60,000 nucleotides of DNA. Origin: Polytrichum commune. Its lineage: Eukaryota; Streptophyta; Polytrichopsida; Polytrichales; Polytrichaceae. The position numbers were made by a program, and so were the translations under genes. This document shows positions 24,251-36,705 of this stretch, one piece after another. The stretch is from positions 41,433,554 to 41,493,553 of the forward strand of contig OX485803.1 of NCBI GenBank assembly GCA_950295325.1, in the 5' to 3' direction. Numbering within the stretch: position 1 is the stretch's first letter; each line of letters opens with the position of its first letter. The notes beneath the pieces were generated by a model that had not been told where the DNA came from, did not search any database, and saw nothing but the letters and a program-made list of their open reading frames with translations.

Positions 24251-26465
24251 TGGAATAATTTCCTCACTGCACAGGTTGCCTTGTAAATGGAAGTGGAACT
24301 CCGCATGTCTACATGGAAGCAAGCATTGTTAATTTGTTACCCCACATGATACCACCAAAAAGGTAATCATATGTTTGAAACAAGGATATGACTAATGTTG
24401 GACCCATGTGAAAAAGTATGAATGAATATTGTGATCTCAATACTTAATATCTACAATGCTATCAAAGAATTTACCTGACTAGTACAGAAATTGTAGTCCT
24501 AGTCAGATATTCATACTTGGTGTAGAAATAAGATGAGAGAATCTTTGTCTATCTAAACCATGTATTGGGTCAATGTTAACCTAAAATTGTATTGATACTA
24601 GAGTGATTTTACCTTGTTATGAAGGCTTTTGGATGGTATATAATCTTGATGAATTTTTTAATTAAAAAAAACACCCTACTTGTATCAAAAAAATGAAAAA
24701 TTCTTTATAAACACACCAAGTGGTACCATATTTTATTTTATTATTATTTGATACTGGTCTAGCATTGGTTTTGGCTTCCTTTCCAACATAAATGGAAATG
24801 AGGTGCCTAATTCATGTTGTTGAGCCTGTCAACAAATTTCCATAGAGCTAACTTTAAATCCCTCATCAAGTAATGCTCATCAAATTGGACACAATGACTT
24901 CTCAAAATCTAAACCTTGTGTAGGTTCACAACTTGCTCAAATCATACTCCTATTAAGGAAGCAAACTCTCTCTTTGTGTTACTATTTGGAGTTAGGCAGT
25001 GCTATAACTATTCAACGAGAATGTCAAATTTACCAAGCAAATGACTATAATATCCAAACAGGCCATTGAACTTCCATTTGTAAAATTTGAACTCCTGGCT
25101 AAGAAGTTGTTGCAATGTGTAACTCTTAATAATAACATGCACTAATTGGGATAATCGGTGTAGTCTTCAAGTCATGCTTACATCTTGTTCGCCTTCTCGA
25201 GAAGTTTCAAAACAATCCAACACACATCAAATTCCACCCAACCATTCGAACACAATGGCCCCCTTAAATTCAAATTTACATTTTCATGATCAATCCTCCC
25301 CAATACCCATAGAAGTGACCCAAGGCGGCAAAAAACACAAACCCAATCACCTAAAAGAATCCTGACCTCACTCTCATGCTACACACTCTCTAACAACTCC
25401 ATGCCGCTCATTAAATTAAATCGTTCCCCCGTCAAAGATGGTAGTACCCCCAAGGGCACATAGGCTCTTCATTCATGGACGCTTATCAGGAGGCCAACGT
25501 TTTTTATTTTATTTTATTCTTGTTCAAGTGTACATTTCATAGTGAATGTTTCATTTCACAACTAAATTAAACATTACTCTACACTAGGGTGTTGCACCTA
25601 GGTATCAAGAATTTCTCACTTATGTTGGGTCACTCTTGCAAAATGAATAATAGTTAGTATGAGTATTCAAGCTCAATCTGCAAGGGTGAATTGGCAAGTG
25701 GGTTTTCGAATGCTTGAGTCGTTGCTATAGAGTCTTTTTTCAAGTTAAAATTAAAATGACTTAGATTTAATTATCTCCCTAGCCAACCTACATGTGCATG
25801 GGCACCAACCATGTTTTCCTAGCCTACAATAGAATATTTACATTGTCAAAAATAAGCTTCTATGAAATCTCGGCCAATACTAGAGCTTCGCCTTATAGAA
25901 GAGGGACCAACCCAAGTAGATTGTCTAATGTTATGACTTGAGGCATAGGCCAATCGTGCCTTTGAGCTTATACAATTTTAAAAGTTGTCTCTAACTATTA
26001 CAAAGTGACTTTAGTATTGTACTTGCGCCTCCCTTAAGCCATCATCTAAGCATTTGTAAGATAGTTCTCTAGTAATCTCTTTGTATATTTTTGCATCATG
26101 AAGGAAACTCAAACATCTTACACAATCACTAAGAAACATAACTTTTAGACATATGTACTATACACATATAGGCAATTATTTACATTGTAGGAGGGTTGTT
26201 ATGGGGGCCATGCTGCAAATGTCTTGCTTTGAACCCCATTTTCAAAAGGACCTTTGAGAAACCCTCTTACTATACAACAACAAGTATTATGTTTTGATTT
26301 GTAGCAATTCATCCATACCAATTTTTGTGCCATGGCTTTTGTGTATTGACCTATTTTTGTTGCAATAATATGCAAAATATGCTCAAGAAAATTTTGTGTT
26401 ACCATACCACATCGCCCAATTCAACATGACTTTCTTAAAAATATAAATAATTAACACATTGGAAA
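24251..26465. other. Gene-free interval
   Basis: AT-rich intergenic DNA with no gene, RNA or bounded element that I can support. It ends near a (GATA)n/(GT)n microsatellite at about 26483-26534. Confidence 0.55.
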
Positions 26466-26482
26466 TACACAAAATTATTATA

Positions 26483-26534
26483 GATAGATAAATAGATAGA
26501 TAGATAGATAGATGTGTGTGTGTGTGTGTGTGTG
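26483..26534. repeat. Compound (GATA)n-(GT)n microsatellite
   Basis: A GATA tetranucleotide run passes directly into a TG dinucleotide run. Confidence 0.85.
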
Positions 26535-26572
26535 ACATACCTAGCGCCAAATTGGGCTATGTAATATGGTGC

Positions 26573-27075
26573 ACGTACTAAACATATGATTTAGTGCGCC
26601 ATGTTAATTGGAGTGGTTATTCTTGATTTTTGACACCTAATTCAGTTGCCACCTGGAAATGGCAAGTCAATTAATGTGTATTGTTGATACACCCTAGCCT
26701 TTGTAGTATCACCCTCCTTGATTTCACTCCCTCTCTTATATCCTAAAACCCTAGGGTTTGGTTGATCTCAATCTATAGCTCCCTCCTTGTTGTCACATTT
26801 CCCTCTCATATATCATGAGTTTTTGGCAGTCTAGTAATCCATCAAAGAATTCAAACCACACGCTTGCACACATCATGGTATCATTATTGCAACGTTGACT
26901 TTATGTTATTCCATAATGCCACATGCCACACCAATTCTCTAGTTTCACGCATTCAAGTTAACCGTACGTACCTCCTTAATATCAAGTGCACTTTGATTAC
27001 CACATGCATGATATTAGGGAGGTTAGAGTGTAAATAAGTTAGTGGGGCCACACTAAATCAAATGTTTAGTGTAGT
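26573..27075. mobile_element. MITE-like element with palindromic ends (~500 bp)
   Basis: The left end contains CGTACTAAACATATGATTTA and the reverse complement of the right end reads ACTACACTAAACATTTGATT, an inverted repeat of about 28 bp. Both ends are of the same ACTAAA-N-TTTAGT palindrome class as the 12810 and 16613 elements, though the interior is different. It lies upstream of the duplicated eIF2-alpha promoter segment. Confidence 0.55.
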
Positions 27076-27200
27076 AGAAGGGGTTTTCAAAAGAGCTCTA
27101 GAAGAGCTACTATTACCACATGTAAGTTTTCTGTTGTCATAATGAAAGGAACATGTGAGAATACAAGGGCTTGCTCACAACATTTCTAGAACCCTCGAGC
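27041..27200 (+). repeat. Upstream duplicate of the eIF2-alpha promoter segment
   Basis: About 27041-27200 aligns in the same orientation with 27786-27945. Shared features in order: a GGGCCACACTAAATC...GTTTAGTGTAGTAG block, GGGGTTT, then an ACATGTGAGAATACAAGGGC-type block (ACAGGTGGGAATGCAAGGAC in the other copy), GCTCAC, CATTTCTAGAACCCT versus CATTCAAGAAACCCT. This is a diverged direct duplication about 745 bp upstream. Confidence 0.65.
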
Positions 27201-27785
27201 AAGTTTTCCTTTGTTAGAGGCGGGTGCCTTATATGATGTAATTGTTCATTGAGGATGCAGACTCGACTTTTAAATGTCATACGAACCACCGATCTATTCC
27301 AAATCTAATGGTCCAAAATATGCGCAAGTGCTTTAAGTGCATTAAGGTTTTGAGAATGAACCATTGTGTGGATAAAGGCTAGGGATTGCAAGATAATGAA
27401 TGTGGGTTGATGATGAAGACATGGCTATTTTTATCATCCTTACAAATCAGACACCTATATTTAAGCGGTATATGGCTTGCTTGTGGTTATGAACAATCAC
27501 CCATTGTGACACATGTCCTTATGAGATTGGATAAATGCCCAAAATGTAGACACCATTCTAGGGTCAATAATGAATATAAGTGGGAAGACCTATGTGACCG
27601 TTTAAGAAGAAAGGGGATCTTCACTTTGACCTCTTATAATTTTTACATCTCAACTCTTATTCATAAACTTGGGATGCCCATCTTCATGCTTCACAATGGC
27701 TAAGTAGATTAGATGATTCTTGGTCAAATCTAACGGCCATAAATGCTTGTGGAGATGGAAGTGTCCAAATCAGCCCATTCTAGCT

Positions 27786-28142
27786 TAGTGCGGGCCACAC
27801 TAAATCGCAAGTTTAGTGTAGTAGAGGGGTTTATACCGGGGGTCTGGTGGATTTGCCTCAGGTAGGTTACGGACGTCAAAATAGAGGGGACAGGTGGGAA
27901 TGCAAGGACGGGCTCACGGCATTCAAGAAACCCTAAACTCCTCTGCCACTCTTCTCGTCCTCTTTCCTGTACCGGTGATACCCTCTGGAGCGGATCGATC
28001 GACGTTCCGCACCTCGCTTCAATTCAGCTGTAGACATCAGCACTCGTATCCCGCTCGATTCTGCGGTGTTTCAGAAGGATCTGAATTGAAACGCAATTTC
28101 TGTTGGTGCCAGTGGTGGCAGAGTTCCCGCAAGTCGGTAACG
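27786..28142 (+). promoter_or_regulatory. Promoter and 5' leader of eIF2-alpha
   Basis: GC-rich compared with surrounding DNA, ending at the eIF2-alpha start codon. The first 160 bp duplicates 27041-27200 and begins with a transposon-type palindrome (ACACTAAA-N7-TTTAGTGT at 27797-27823). The reading frame stays open upstream of the accepted start, with an in-frame ATG at 27900. Confidence 0.5.
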
Positions 28143-31100
28143 ATGGTGGTCACCGATTGCCGGATGTATGAGGCGCGATACCCTGAGGTCGACGATGTGG
28201 TCATGGTCTCGGTAAGTTTTTTTTTTATCTTCTTGATTAGAAGCAGCATGCATTGATTCATGGATCGAAGGACCATAGCAGGTTATTAATTTGGTAGCGA
28301 TCGTTTAGGGTTTGGAAATGTCAATTATACTGGGACGATTGTGAATTTGATTTGAGGAGCTAGGTTTGCGTGTTTCTTATGGCGAGTTCCATGGATTTTG
28401 CTACGGAAGGGCGTTTGGAGTCAGAGTAGCTGTTCTGGTGATTTTTATACAGTCATCAACACAGGTCGTGTGTTTAGGGTTATAGAGTGAATTTTGGATG
28501 TTAGGAGAGTTCCTTGGAGGTGTTTTGGACTTAGTGGGATGAATTTTGTAGACTGAGCACGCAGGGTAGGCGAAAATTAGATGCTCAAGGATGGCTCTGG
28601 AGCGAAATTGTGTCACAGCCATGTTAAAGAGAAGGTGTTCTATGGAGGCCATTTTTGGTCGTTTTTGAAATTGAGGCTGTCTTTGACCTTCTCAATTGTT
28701 GGTATTGCAGGTGAAAAATATTGCCGAAATGGGCGCGTATGTGGCTCTGCTGGAGTACAATAGCATTGAGGGAATGATTCTGCTCTCAGAACTTTCACGT
28801 CGTCGAATTCGGAGTATCAGTAGCTTGATCAAGGTGGGTCGCCAAGAGCCTGTGATGGTGCTTAGGGTGGACAAGGAGAAGGGCTACATAGATCTCAGCA
28901 AGCGGAGGGTGTCAGAGGAGGATGTGGCAGCCTGCGAGGAGCGCTATAACAAGAGCAAACTAGTGCATTCCATTATGAGACATGTTGCTGAAACAATGGA
29001 GGCTGATTTGGAGGTACTGAGCTCCATTCTCTGTTATAGTATATACCTCAGTTTTTTCCCAGTAATATATGTGATTGTTGTTCTGTACAAATGCACCCTC
29101 TTCAAAGGCTTCCCTTTTGTTTGAGGTGGAAATGACAGCACCCAAATATAATGGAACTTTTGTTAGGAGTTGGTCCCCTACAATTTTGATTTTATTGGTT
29201 GTTTTGTATACACAACAATTATTTCTTACCACTCGTGGTGCATCCTTGGAGGTAGTGTTTGGATTTGATTGTTGAAGGACCTATTTTGGTCCATTGAGGG
29301 CCAAATTCATTTTAGCACCTCTTGTCATGCCCAAGTGAATTTGACCGTCAATGAACTGAAAAAGAATGCTCAAACCTACTTACTACCTCCAAGCATGCAC
29401 CAAAAACTTACTTATTCTGGAAGGTGTTGTATGCAAACTAACCAACTCCTGACTGAAAGTCATGTTGAGTTAGAGGATAACTCTAATTCCGTCTGCTAGA
29501 TCAAAGCATTTGCAATGGCTTATCTGCACTTTAAAGGGATTTGTAATACTCATGCGTGATCTTACATTCGAGGAAGTTCTGAAGTATTGGTTTGGGATTG
29601 AGTATCTGAGAACTGCTTTTCAGATTGAGCATTGAAATTCAGCAATGTTTCAGAGTATTGCTGATTATGCTTGTTCTCGTTTTGGTTTGCAGGATCTGTA
29701 TACTAATGTTGCGTGGCCGTTGTACAAGAAATATGGCCATGCATTCGAGGTGGGTGCATACCAAGCTTGGTCTGTTGCATTACTATGGATCTCAGAAGTT
29801 TGACCTGATGTAATGTACTCTTGAGCAGAGTATTTCTGCTTGTTTAGCATGTGCATACCTGTGTAGGGTGGATTTTTTCTTTTCACAGTTGTTATTTTTC
29901 TGGCTGTATCATCCTAAGGAAGGCGGGGGGAAGGTTGCTTCATTTGTCGGGGATATATGTAACTAAGGAGAAATGTCATCATGTTCTCTACAGGCCTTCA
30001 AGCTGATTGTGACAGATCCTGACTCTGTGCTTAGTGGGCTCACAAAGGAAATCAAAGAAGCAAATGGTGATGAACCTGAGGTAGGTAGCATCTACTTCAT
30101 GGTTCTTGCTTAAGATGTTTAATCTGTCCTAGTGATTCATCAAATTTATATTTTGTTTGTTTGTGGAAGGCGTTTGTCACTTGTTATTCCAGATGGTTGA
30201 TTGGTAAGTGGGTGTTGCTGTATAGACAACAAAAGTCGTGCCAGCAATGACAGAGGAGGTGAAGGAGGCACTCATTAAGAACATCCGGAGGAGAATGACC
30301 CCTCAGCCTCTGAAAATCCGAGCTGATATTGAGCTGAAATGCTTTCAATTTGATGGAGTCTTGCATATCAAGGTGAGGGGAGTTCACTGTCTATCATGTG
30401 CCCATTAATGATGATATGAGAATAAAGAGACCTATTGCGTAGGAAGATGTGATTTGAACTAAAGTTCACAATTAAATAGATGTTAGACCCTCGAGTGATT
30501 GTGGCATCCTTCATTAGCCCATGCAGCACGCATGGACATGGGACAAATCTTTTCACGATTGGATGCGTGACAGTATTTAACAGTGCAATGTGCTGGCCAC
30601 AGGATGCAATGAGGAAGGCAGAGGCTGCTGGAACAGAAGAGTGCCCTGTCAAGATTAAGCTGGTGGCCCCCCCACTATATGTCCTCACAACTCAGACACT
30701 AGACAAGGTTGGTGGACATAAATAGACATTCTTTTTATGTCTCTATGACATTTTCTCTCTCTGTATGCTTGTACCTGTCATAATACCCACTGCAGGTCAT
30801 TTCACATGTGCATTCTAATTTTGTGGCTTTATTGGACACCAGTCTTTATCGTATCATTGTGCAGTGTTGGCTCATTCTGTTCAACTTGTTGAACTTGCCC
30901 CAATTAGTTTGTCATACAGCAGGCCTATGATTGACACGGTATGTCACAGGATCTTGGCATTGCTGTGTTGGAATCGGCTGTGAAAGCATGCTCCAAAGAG
31001 ATTGAGAAACACAAAGGGAAGCTCCTGGTCAAGGAAGCTCCACGAGCGGTACGTATTCTTTTCTTTCACTTGTTTACACCCTATATCTTGAGAAAAGGGC

Positions 31101-31375
31101 CTCTTATTTAGGTATGAATCGACTTCTGCATATCAAACTCATTACTAATTCTTGGTCTGTGCCATATGTATTGAATTTTCTAGAAAAGTGTTGATTGTTA
31201 AACTAAAATGAGGAAAATGTGGCAGGTGAGTGAGAGGGATGATCGATTATTGGCCGAGACACTAGCAAAGCTGGATGGAGCCAATAAAGAAGTTGATGGA
31301 GACCTTGACAGTGAGGAGGAGGAAATTGGCATGGGTGACGTTGATTATGAAGGTGGTGCTGCTGTCCTAGACTAA
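28143..31375 (+). CDS. Translation initiation factor eIF2 subunit alpha
   Basis: This is the regulatory subunit of the eIF2-GTP-Met-tRNAi ternary complex. Eight exons join in frame: 28143-28211, 28711-29013, 29693-29749, 29994-30080, 30226-30372, 30603-30707, 30950-31048 and 31226-31375, giving 338 aa (family about 340). An N-terminal S1/OB fold spans about residues 17-90. The stress-kinase (GCN2) target serine is Ser52 in [12 protein letters not shown], and the kinase-docking motif KGYID is at 80-84, so it should be subject to GCN2 control. The helical and C-terminal alpha/beta domains are intact ([38 protein letters not shown]). The tail is acidic ([13 protein letters not shown]), as usual. 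The start at 28143 gives the family-length N-terminus. Intron 2 carries a dispersed repeat. Confidence 0.97.
29145..29500 (-). repeat. Dispersed repeat, copy 2 of 3, in eIF2-alpha intron 2
   Basis: The reverse complement of about 29330-29500 matches 59847-60000 and 14680-14830. The best shared block is TTAGAGTTATCCTCTAACTC followed by AACATGACTTT. The repeat appears to occupy much of intron 2; its left limit is uncertain. Confidence 0.65.
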
Positions 31376-32446
31376 CAGAAACATTCTTGGGAGGAAAGAT
31401 GTCTAGAATTCTAAAGCATTTTTTAAAGCTTTATTTTTAATATTAGTGAAATTAGTGGGAGAAATAGATTACACTTAGTAATGCACCTTGTTTGTGAACC
31501 TAGAAGTAAATACTTCCAACAGTACACTATTCAGCTGAGAGTTCCTGGAAGTCAGAACTTGATACCTGTGCCATATGGTAATTCCTTTTACCAGATAAAT
31601 CTTTGGTATACCGTTGATATATGTTAATCTGCCAGATGTTTGCAGGATGTTCATTCACAATCCTTACAAGCGGAGAATTTTTGTCTTCCTGATGTTGGTT
31701 TGTGCCTGAAATGCTAATTGCATCTGTACAAATTCCTCTTTTGTCAATCACAGCAATATATTTGGAGATTGGAAAAGCATAATTGTCCTTCTGATAACAT
31801 TTGGGACCAAAACCTTTAGTGGGTGAGTTGTTTATTAACATATCAGGTTTGAATTTAACCATTATGATGAGTTTGAGTTAGTGATCACTCACCTCAATGG
31901 AGATGCTTTAACATGTCCACTCGTGTAGTTCAGAAACTCCCTGTTCACAAGGTTTTGTATTTATGTTACTTTTAACCTTGCATCTGGTGCTGTGACAGCT
32001 GATGAGAGCAGTAACTTGTTGGTAATTATCCTCAATAAAGCTGACCTCAACGAAATTAATCTACATGTGTCATAATCAATCAACCTTGCATTGTCCATAA
32101 TCACAAAGCTTGCATTGTCCCTAGCCCACTTAGTTACTTTGAAACTAGGTTAGTACTCGCACTATGAAATATTTAGGCAAGTCCATGTCAAAATTAGATT
32201 CAAAGAAAACTTCAAGAAAACAGTCACTAGCAAATATGTGAGGAGTTGCTGGGTAATTGTCAACGTAGCTCGGTATGTCAATTAGGACGATATTCTTTTG
32301 CCAAAAGTAGTGAATAGAACAATGACTCCTTCACAATATGTTGACTTTCAATTGTATAGTCGCCTATGTAGATAAGCATGTGAGAAACTTACTGAGATGT
32401 TGTTGGAAATAAAGAGGAAGGTACAGGGGAGAGAAGTTATCACAAA
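31376..32446. other. eIF2-alpha 3' flank, no gene seen
   Basis: The first few hundred bases probably hold the 3' UTR. The rest is AT-rich with no coding or RNA feature that I can support. Confidence 0.5.
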
Positions 32447-32650
32447 CAAGCATACCTCTCATCCATCCAACATAAAACTTGAACTTTAATAGGTTTGTAG
32501 TCGATTCATTGCAAATGACTTGAACTGAAACTTACTGACAGTCTTCAACATTAATTATGGTGTCAAATGAAGTAAAAATTAGCAACCTCCATGTTGCATA
32601 CTATTTCTTCATGGCTTTTATGTTAGATGAATGAAAGGTATTCTCGTATG
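32447..32650 (+). mobile_element. MITE family B, copy 2 (~204 bp)
   Basis: The left end (GCATACCTCTCATCCATCC, then AACATAAAA) pairs with the reverse complement of the right end (GAATACCTTTCATTCATCT, then AACATAAAA). The interior aligns with 24045-24250. It lies about 1.1 kb downstream of the eIF2-alpha stop codon, as copy 1 lies about 0.7 kb downstream of PDX2. Confidence 0.75.
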
Positions 32651-34324
32651 CAAAAATTCCCTCCAGGCGCATGCACGCATTTTGAACATGATTTTATTGA
32701 TACCAACACCTTGTAATGTACCCAAATACATCCTTCTATACCAATGTTGATACCCACTTGATATTTGCATATGCACTGTTGCGAAATTACATGGTATCAC
32801 CTAAATTGGGTGCCATAAATTGGCAAATAATATACCTTTACCCATTGGGTACATGGAAAAATTTGATACTTGCACGATATTGGTTGAACCCAATTTGAGG
32901 ACATTATGGAATGAAATGAAAAGGCTTATGGGACTAAAAGTACATCACAATGTTATTAAACCCACTAATTCTCTAGAGTGTTGGAGTGTAGTAGCCCCTA
33001 TGAGATAGAGGTTAAATATCATCTTGATGGTCCAATTAAAAGAAAGACTTGACACTCCTTAATGCTACATCTTGGGGGGGGGGGTAGTCATTGGTTGGAG
33101 TAGCAATATACGTGCGAACAAATGATAGGGTATTTTAAAAACATGGGGGCTAAAAATTATAAATGGACTTAAGAGTAATATAGGGTATCAAAAATGACAC
33201 TGGACATCTTTAAAGTACTATAGGGTATGGAATAATAGGTAATTTGGAATTATAAGTAATGCAAGCCATTTTTCTATTAACCCAAAGTAGAAATTTACAT
33301 AATGATAGCATGTGAAAAACAAAAAGAGAATTGAAAGTAATACCCCCCTATAAAATACTTGTTGTTCACACCTATATCCTTAACTTTTTAACACACTCCC
33401 CCCCCCCCCCCCCCCCCGAGTGCTACATCCTCAAAGAATGATTGAAACTCATCTCCAATGGAGTTGTATAGGGGATGCTTCAACATAAAGTGTGCCTCAT
33501 TTTCAACTACATTATAAGAGCAAAAGTGACATAATCTATTATATGTAGAGATAGGATAGTCAACCACTGTCCAATTTCAATGGCAAGTCCATGATTTGAG
33601 GTGCACCATGCAACAATAGTCTTGCAATGAGGTGGTGTCAATGGTTGCTTCAAGTGCAACTCGCATCCATATTTGAGAAAATCCTTGACGTGGAGATACT
33701 CTAACATTTTTCCACAAGAGATGGACAAAGTTCCACCCTTTTAGCAAAAATAAGCCTCCTTGATAGCATCAAATCTGATTTTTTCCCTGGTAATCGCATG
33801 TCAAGGATTTCTCATTAAGATAGACCCCATGACGCCTTCCACATGGTTGTCAATTTGTGTTAACGCGTCAAATCCTTGTTCAACAAGGTGTTGACAAAGA
33901 CAAATTGCTTGACTAAGTAACCAAGAAGAAGGTAGGTAGACAAGTTGTTGTTGAAAACCTATAGCTAAGTAAATTCCATATAATTCTATGGGAAGTACTC
34001 CAAGTTAAGCAATGGAAATCACAAGCATTATAATCCACATGATTCCCATGACGGAAACAACCTTGAAGTCCAAGATCTTTGAACTCCAAGACCTAAAAAA
34101 AAAGAGCAATTGGGAGGGCGTTCAAGTCTCCCAATGGTATTCAATACGCCCCAATGTGAGGTCCTCTATATACCCTATTAGAGACCCTTATTGTCCAATA
34201 CCCAAGCGTGTGCATTATGAAAGAAAATCGATTGAAGTAGCCCCTCCAGCTCCATGATTTTATATATTTCAGCAGGAAAATATCTATACATATATTAATA
34301 AATAGACTCACGTGAACACCAAAT
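32651..34324. other. Gene-free interval
   Basis: AT-rich with homopolymer runs (poly(G) at about 33075-33084, poly(C) at about 33399-33417). I see no gene. Confidence 0.55.
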
Positions 34325-34396
34325 GTGGCTGTAGTTTAGTGGTGAGAATTCCACGTTGTGGCCGTGGAGACCTGGGCTCGAATCCCAGCAGCCACA
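34325..34396 (+). tRNA. tRNA-His (GUG anticodon)
   Basis: A complete 72-nt cloverleaf. The acceptor stem GTGGCTG pairs with CAGCCAC, followed by the discriminator A. The D-arm contains TAGTTTAGTGGTGAGAAT, the anticodon stem CCACG/CGTGG carries anticodon GTG at 34358-34360, and the T-arm contains CTGGGCTCGAATCCCAG. The sequence matches the conserved plant nuclear (cytosolic) tRNA-His type. There is no encoded CCA and no intron. A T4 run at 34427-34430 is the nearest pol III terminator candidate. Confidence 0.96.
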
Positions 34397-34751
34397 TCTC
34401 TCGTATAATGATTTATACAAGTGGTCTTTTGGATTTTGTGACTACATTTTACACTTCTTCATCTTCTAACTAGAACTCTCACTACACTAAACAATGTTCA
34501 TAAAGTGGACAATGTTTTGAGATTGACACCTTCTACTTGTGGGAGATTTTCAACACTCATATTTTGTGAGGTTAGGGTAGAAGGCCTTAAATGGAAACTT
34601 CTGGCTCTGCATCTAGAGTAGAACCACCTATTCTTGATCAAGACCCAATCAGGACTCTATATAGGGTGGCATAATGTCAATAAGGTTGGGATCGATTTAG
34701 GTTCTTTTTTGTGGGTGCTTAAAATAAGGTTCCACATGTCACGGTTTCTAA

Positions 34752-34863
34752 GGGTTAGTTTCGATGTAAGATGCTTTGCCCACCAAATTCTAGTGGAAAT
34801 GTAAATGCCACTAGGTGTCTACTAGAATCTAGTGGGCAAAGCACCCTACATTGAAACTAACTC
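34752..34863. mobile_element. Very short Harbinger-type MITE (112 bp)
   Basis: Almost all of the element is inverted repeat. The left arm GGGTTAGTTTCGATGTAAG continues into TGCTTTGCCCACCAAATTCT. The reverse complement of the right arm is GAGTTAGTTTCAATGTAGG followed by TGCTTTGCCCACTAGATTCT. A perfect TAA duplication flanks it (34749-34751, 34864-34866). The arms are related to those of the 57087-57385 element, so both belong to one family. Confidence 0.82.
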
Positions 34864-34866
34864 TAA

Positions 34867-36705
34867 GTCACCAACTTCAGTTATGGCATTCCTTGGAATC
34901 GATAGTGCCCATTGCCAAGACACGTGCCCCTGGCTATGGAATGAACACCAACACCACCCACCTCTTCACTCATCCCAACACTAGACCCACCACCCCATGA
35001 TTTCACAACGTAACAAACATGCATATTATACCTTCCCCCCCCCCCCCCCCCGGGTCTAAACTAGGGTTCCCTCATTGACTCGTTCCCACTCAAACTACTC
35101 CAGCCCATTAACATGCCCCCTTGAATTCCACGACCACACTCACCCCATCCATTTGACACAACCTTTAGCAGCCATGGAAATACATATTCCACCTAGTGAA
35201 TTGGGTGCACCCTAGCCCACCCATCAAACTTGCAAACAATTATGGAACAACGTTACACTGGGCCAAAATGGTAGCACATACAAATCCCGAAGCACTTGCC
35301 ATACTCATCTTACCACATGAGAATTGGTATAGCAAAAGACACCCCTTCATTGGTCCCCATCATGACACTTGCCCACCTTGATCCATGCACACTCAAATAC
35401 TCCTCCTAAATGGGATATCCCACATACCTTGCTAGAACCAAACCCAAAACCGACACTATTCCATGCGTACATTGATTATGCACAAACTCCATTATCCCCA
35501 TCTTCACATAAAAATGACAATACTATCTAGAGATTGCACTACACCTAACCAAACTTCCCCTTATACAAACTCCCAACCCACTAGAAACATCTGCCAAAGC
35601 CAACATCTAAAAAAATTGACATCACACCCCACCCCTAACCTGCCAAAGAGTTGATGGCATTGCTAGCATTGCTAGTATTTACCATTCCATTGGCACCACT
35701 CAATATGCTTACATGCTCCACAAACACCAAAACATCGTATGCGTTGAATTACCTGCCATCTTGGTAGCCCTCCACTTTACCAAAGACAACACAACCCACT
35801 TGTACATCTTCACAAACAACCTAAACTCCGTCTACATTGTCTACAACAACATCCACCACCCCTTTGAGGAAGTGAATAGCCCCCCCAAAAAAACACCCTT
35901 TTGTACACACGTGGTTACATAACACAAGGGGGAGTGAACACCCCCCCCCCCCCCCCCCCGAGAATGAAGGAGGCCACTAGAAACATTCTAAACAAGTGCT
36001 TATTCATGCCATGGGTAAGGATAAGGAATGAGGCAAAACCATGACCTTGTCCAAATGCAAATCTTTGGACTTCAAGACATAGTCCAACTATCAATTGATC
36101 ATGTGTGTAGATGATCCTTGGGTGACACTTATAGTTCCAAGAAGGCACGCTCAATGCTCTCAATACCATGTAAAATATTGGATCAATTGAGAGGGGCCAA
36201 TTGTTCCTCTATGTATTTGCAAGCCTGCTATCTTTTCTCGTCATTTGCTCCAAATCTTAAGTTATTATGAGACGAATCTTAAGTAATACTACAATTCTCC
36301 CAAAGTGCCCAAAAGAATGATTTTTTTGCAAAGAAAACGGAATGGTGCTCAAGGTTTGGGTTGAAGGTAGAGAATGACAAAAGATACTAAAACAAGGTTT
36401 TGTTATCGAGTTCCAAGACAATTAAAGTCAAATTTGGTGTTGTAGGTCAAATGCCTCACGAGAGAAAAATGCCCCCAAACAACAACTTAGTATTTACTTT
36501 GTCAAAACAACAAAATTTGGCAACTATATGACTTGTATCAAAATTTGTGATAGAATATCCAAGTTCTACTCATAGTTCTATTTCTTGCGCACTAAGTTGT
36601 TGTAATTTCATATTCACATGCCAAGATTCTACAAAGTTGCTTTGATATCAACGTCACAAGCTCACAAAGCTCGGAATAAAAATACAAAACGATACAAAAC
36701 GAACG
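34867..36705. other. Gene-free interval around a retroelement relic
   Basis: CA-rich DNA with two poly(C) runs (about 35034-35051 and 35940-35959). Apart from the RNase H relic described separately, I see no gene. Confidence 0.5.
35640..35900 (+). pseudogene. Decayed retroelement RNase H fragment
   Basis: The plus-strand frame around 35713-35922 reads VELPAILVALHFTKD and then FTNNLNSVYIV. This resembles the RNase H pattern AEL-x-AI-x-xAL ... TDS-x-x-x, with the catalytic Asp replaced by Asn and neighbouring residues changed. Upstream sequence (from about 35640) could be the first RNase H strand. The fragment ends in stops with no partner domains, so it is a degraded piece of an older retroelement. 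The family cannot be resolved. Confidence 0.45.

Noticed and set aside
27386-27703. A 105-residue zinc-finger-like protein (C-x2-C-H-H)
   Set aside because: A single CPKCRHH patch, no second metal pair and no homology that I can recognise; it lies between repeats.
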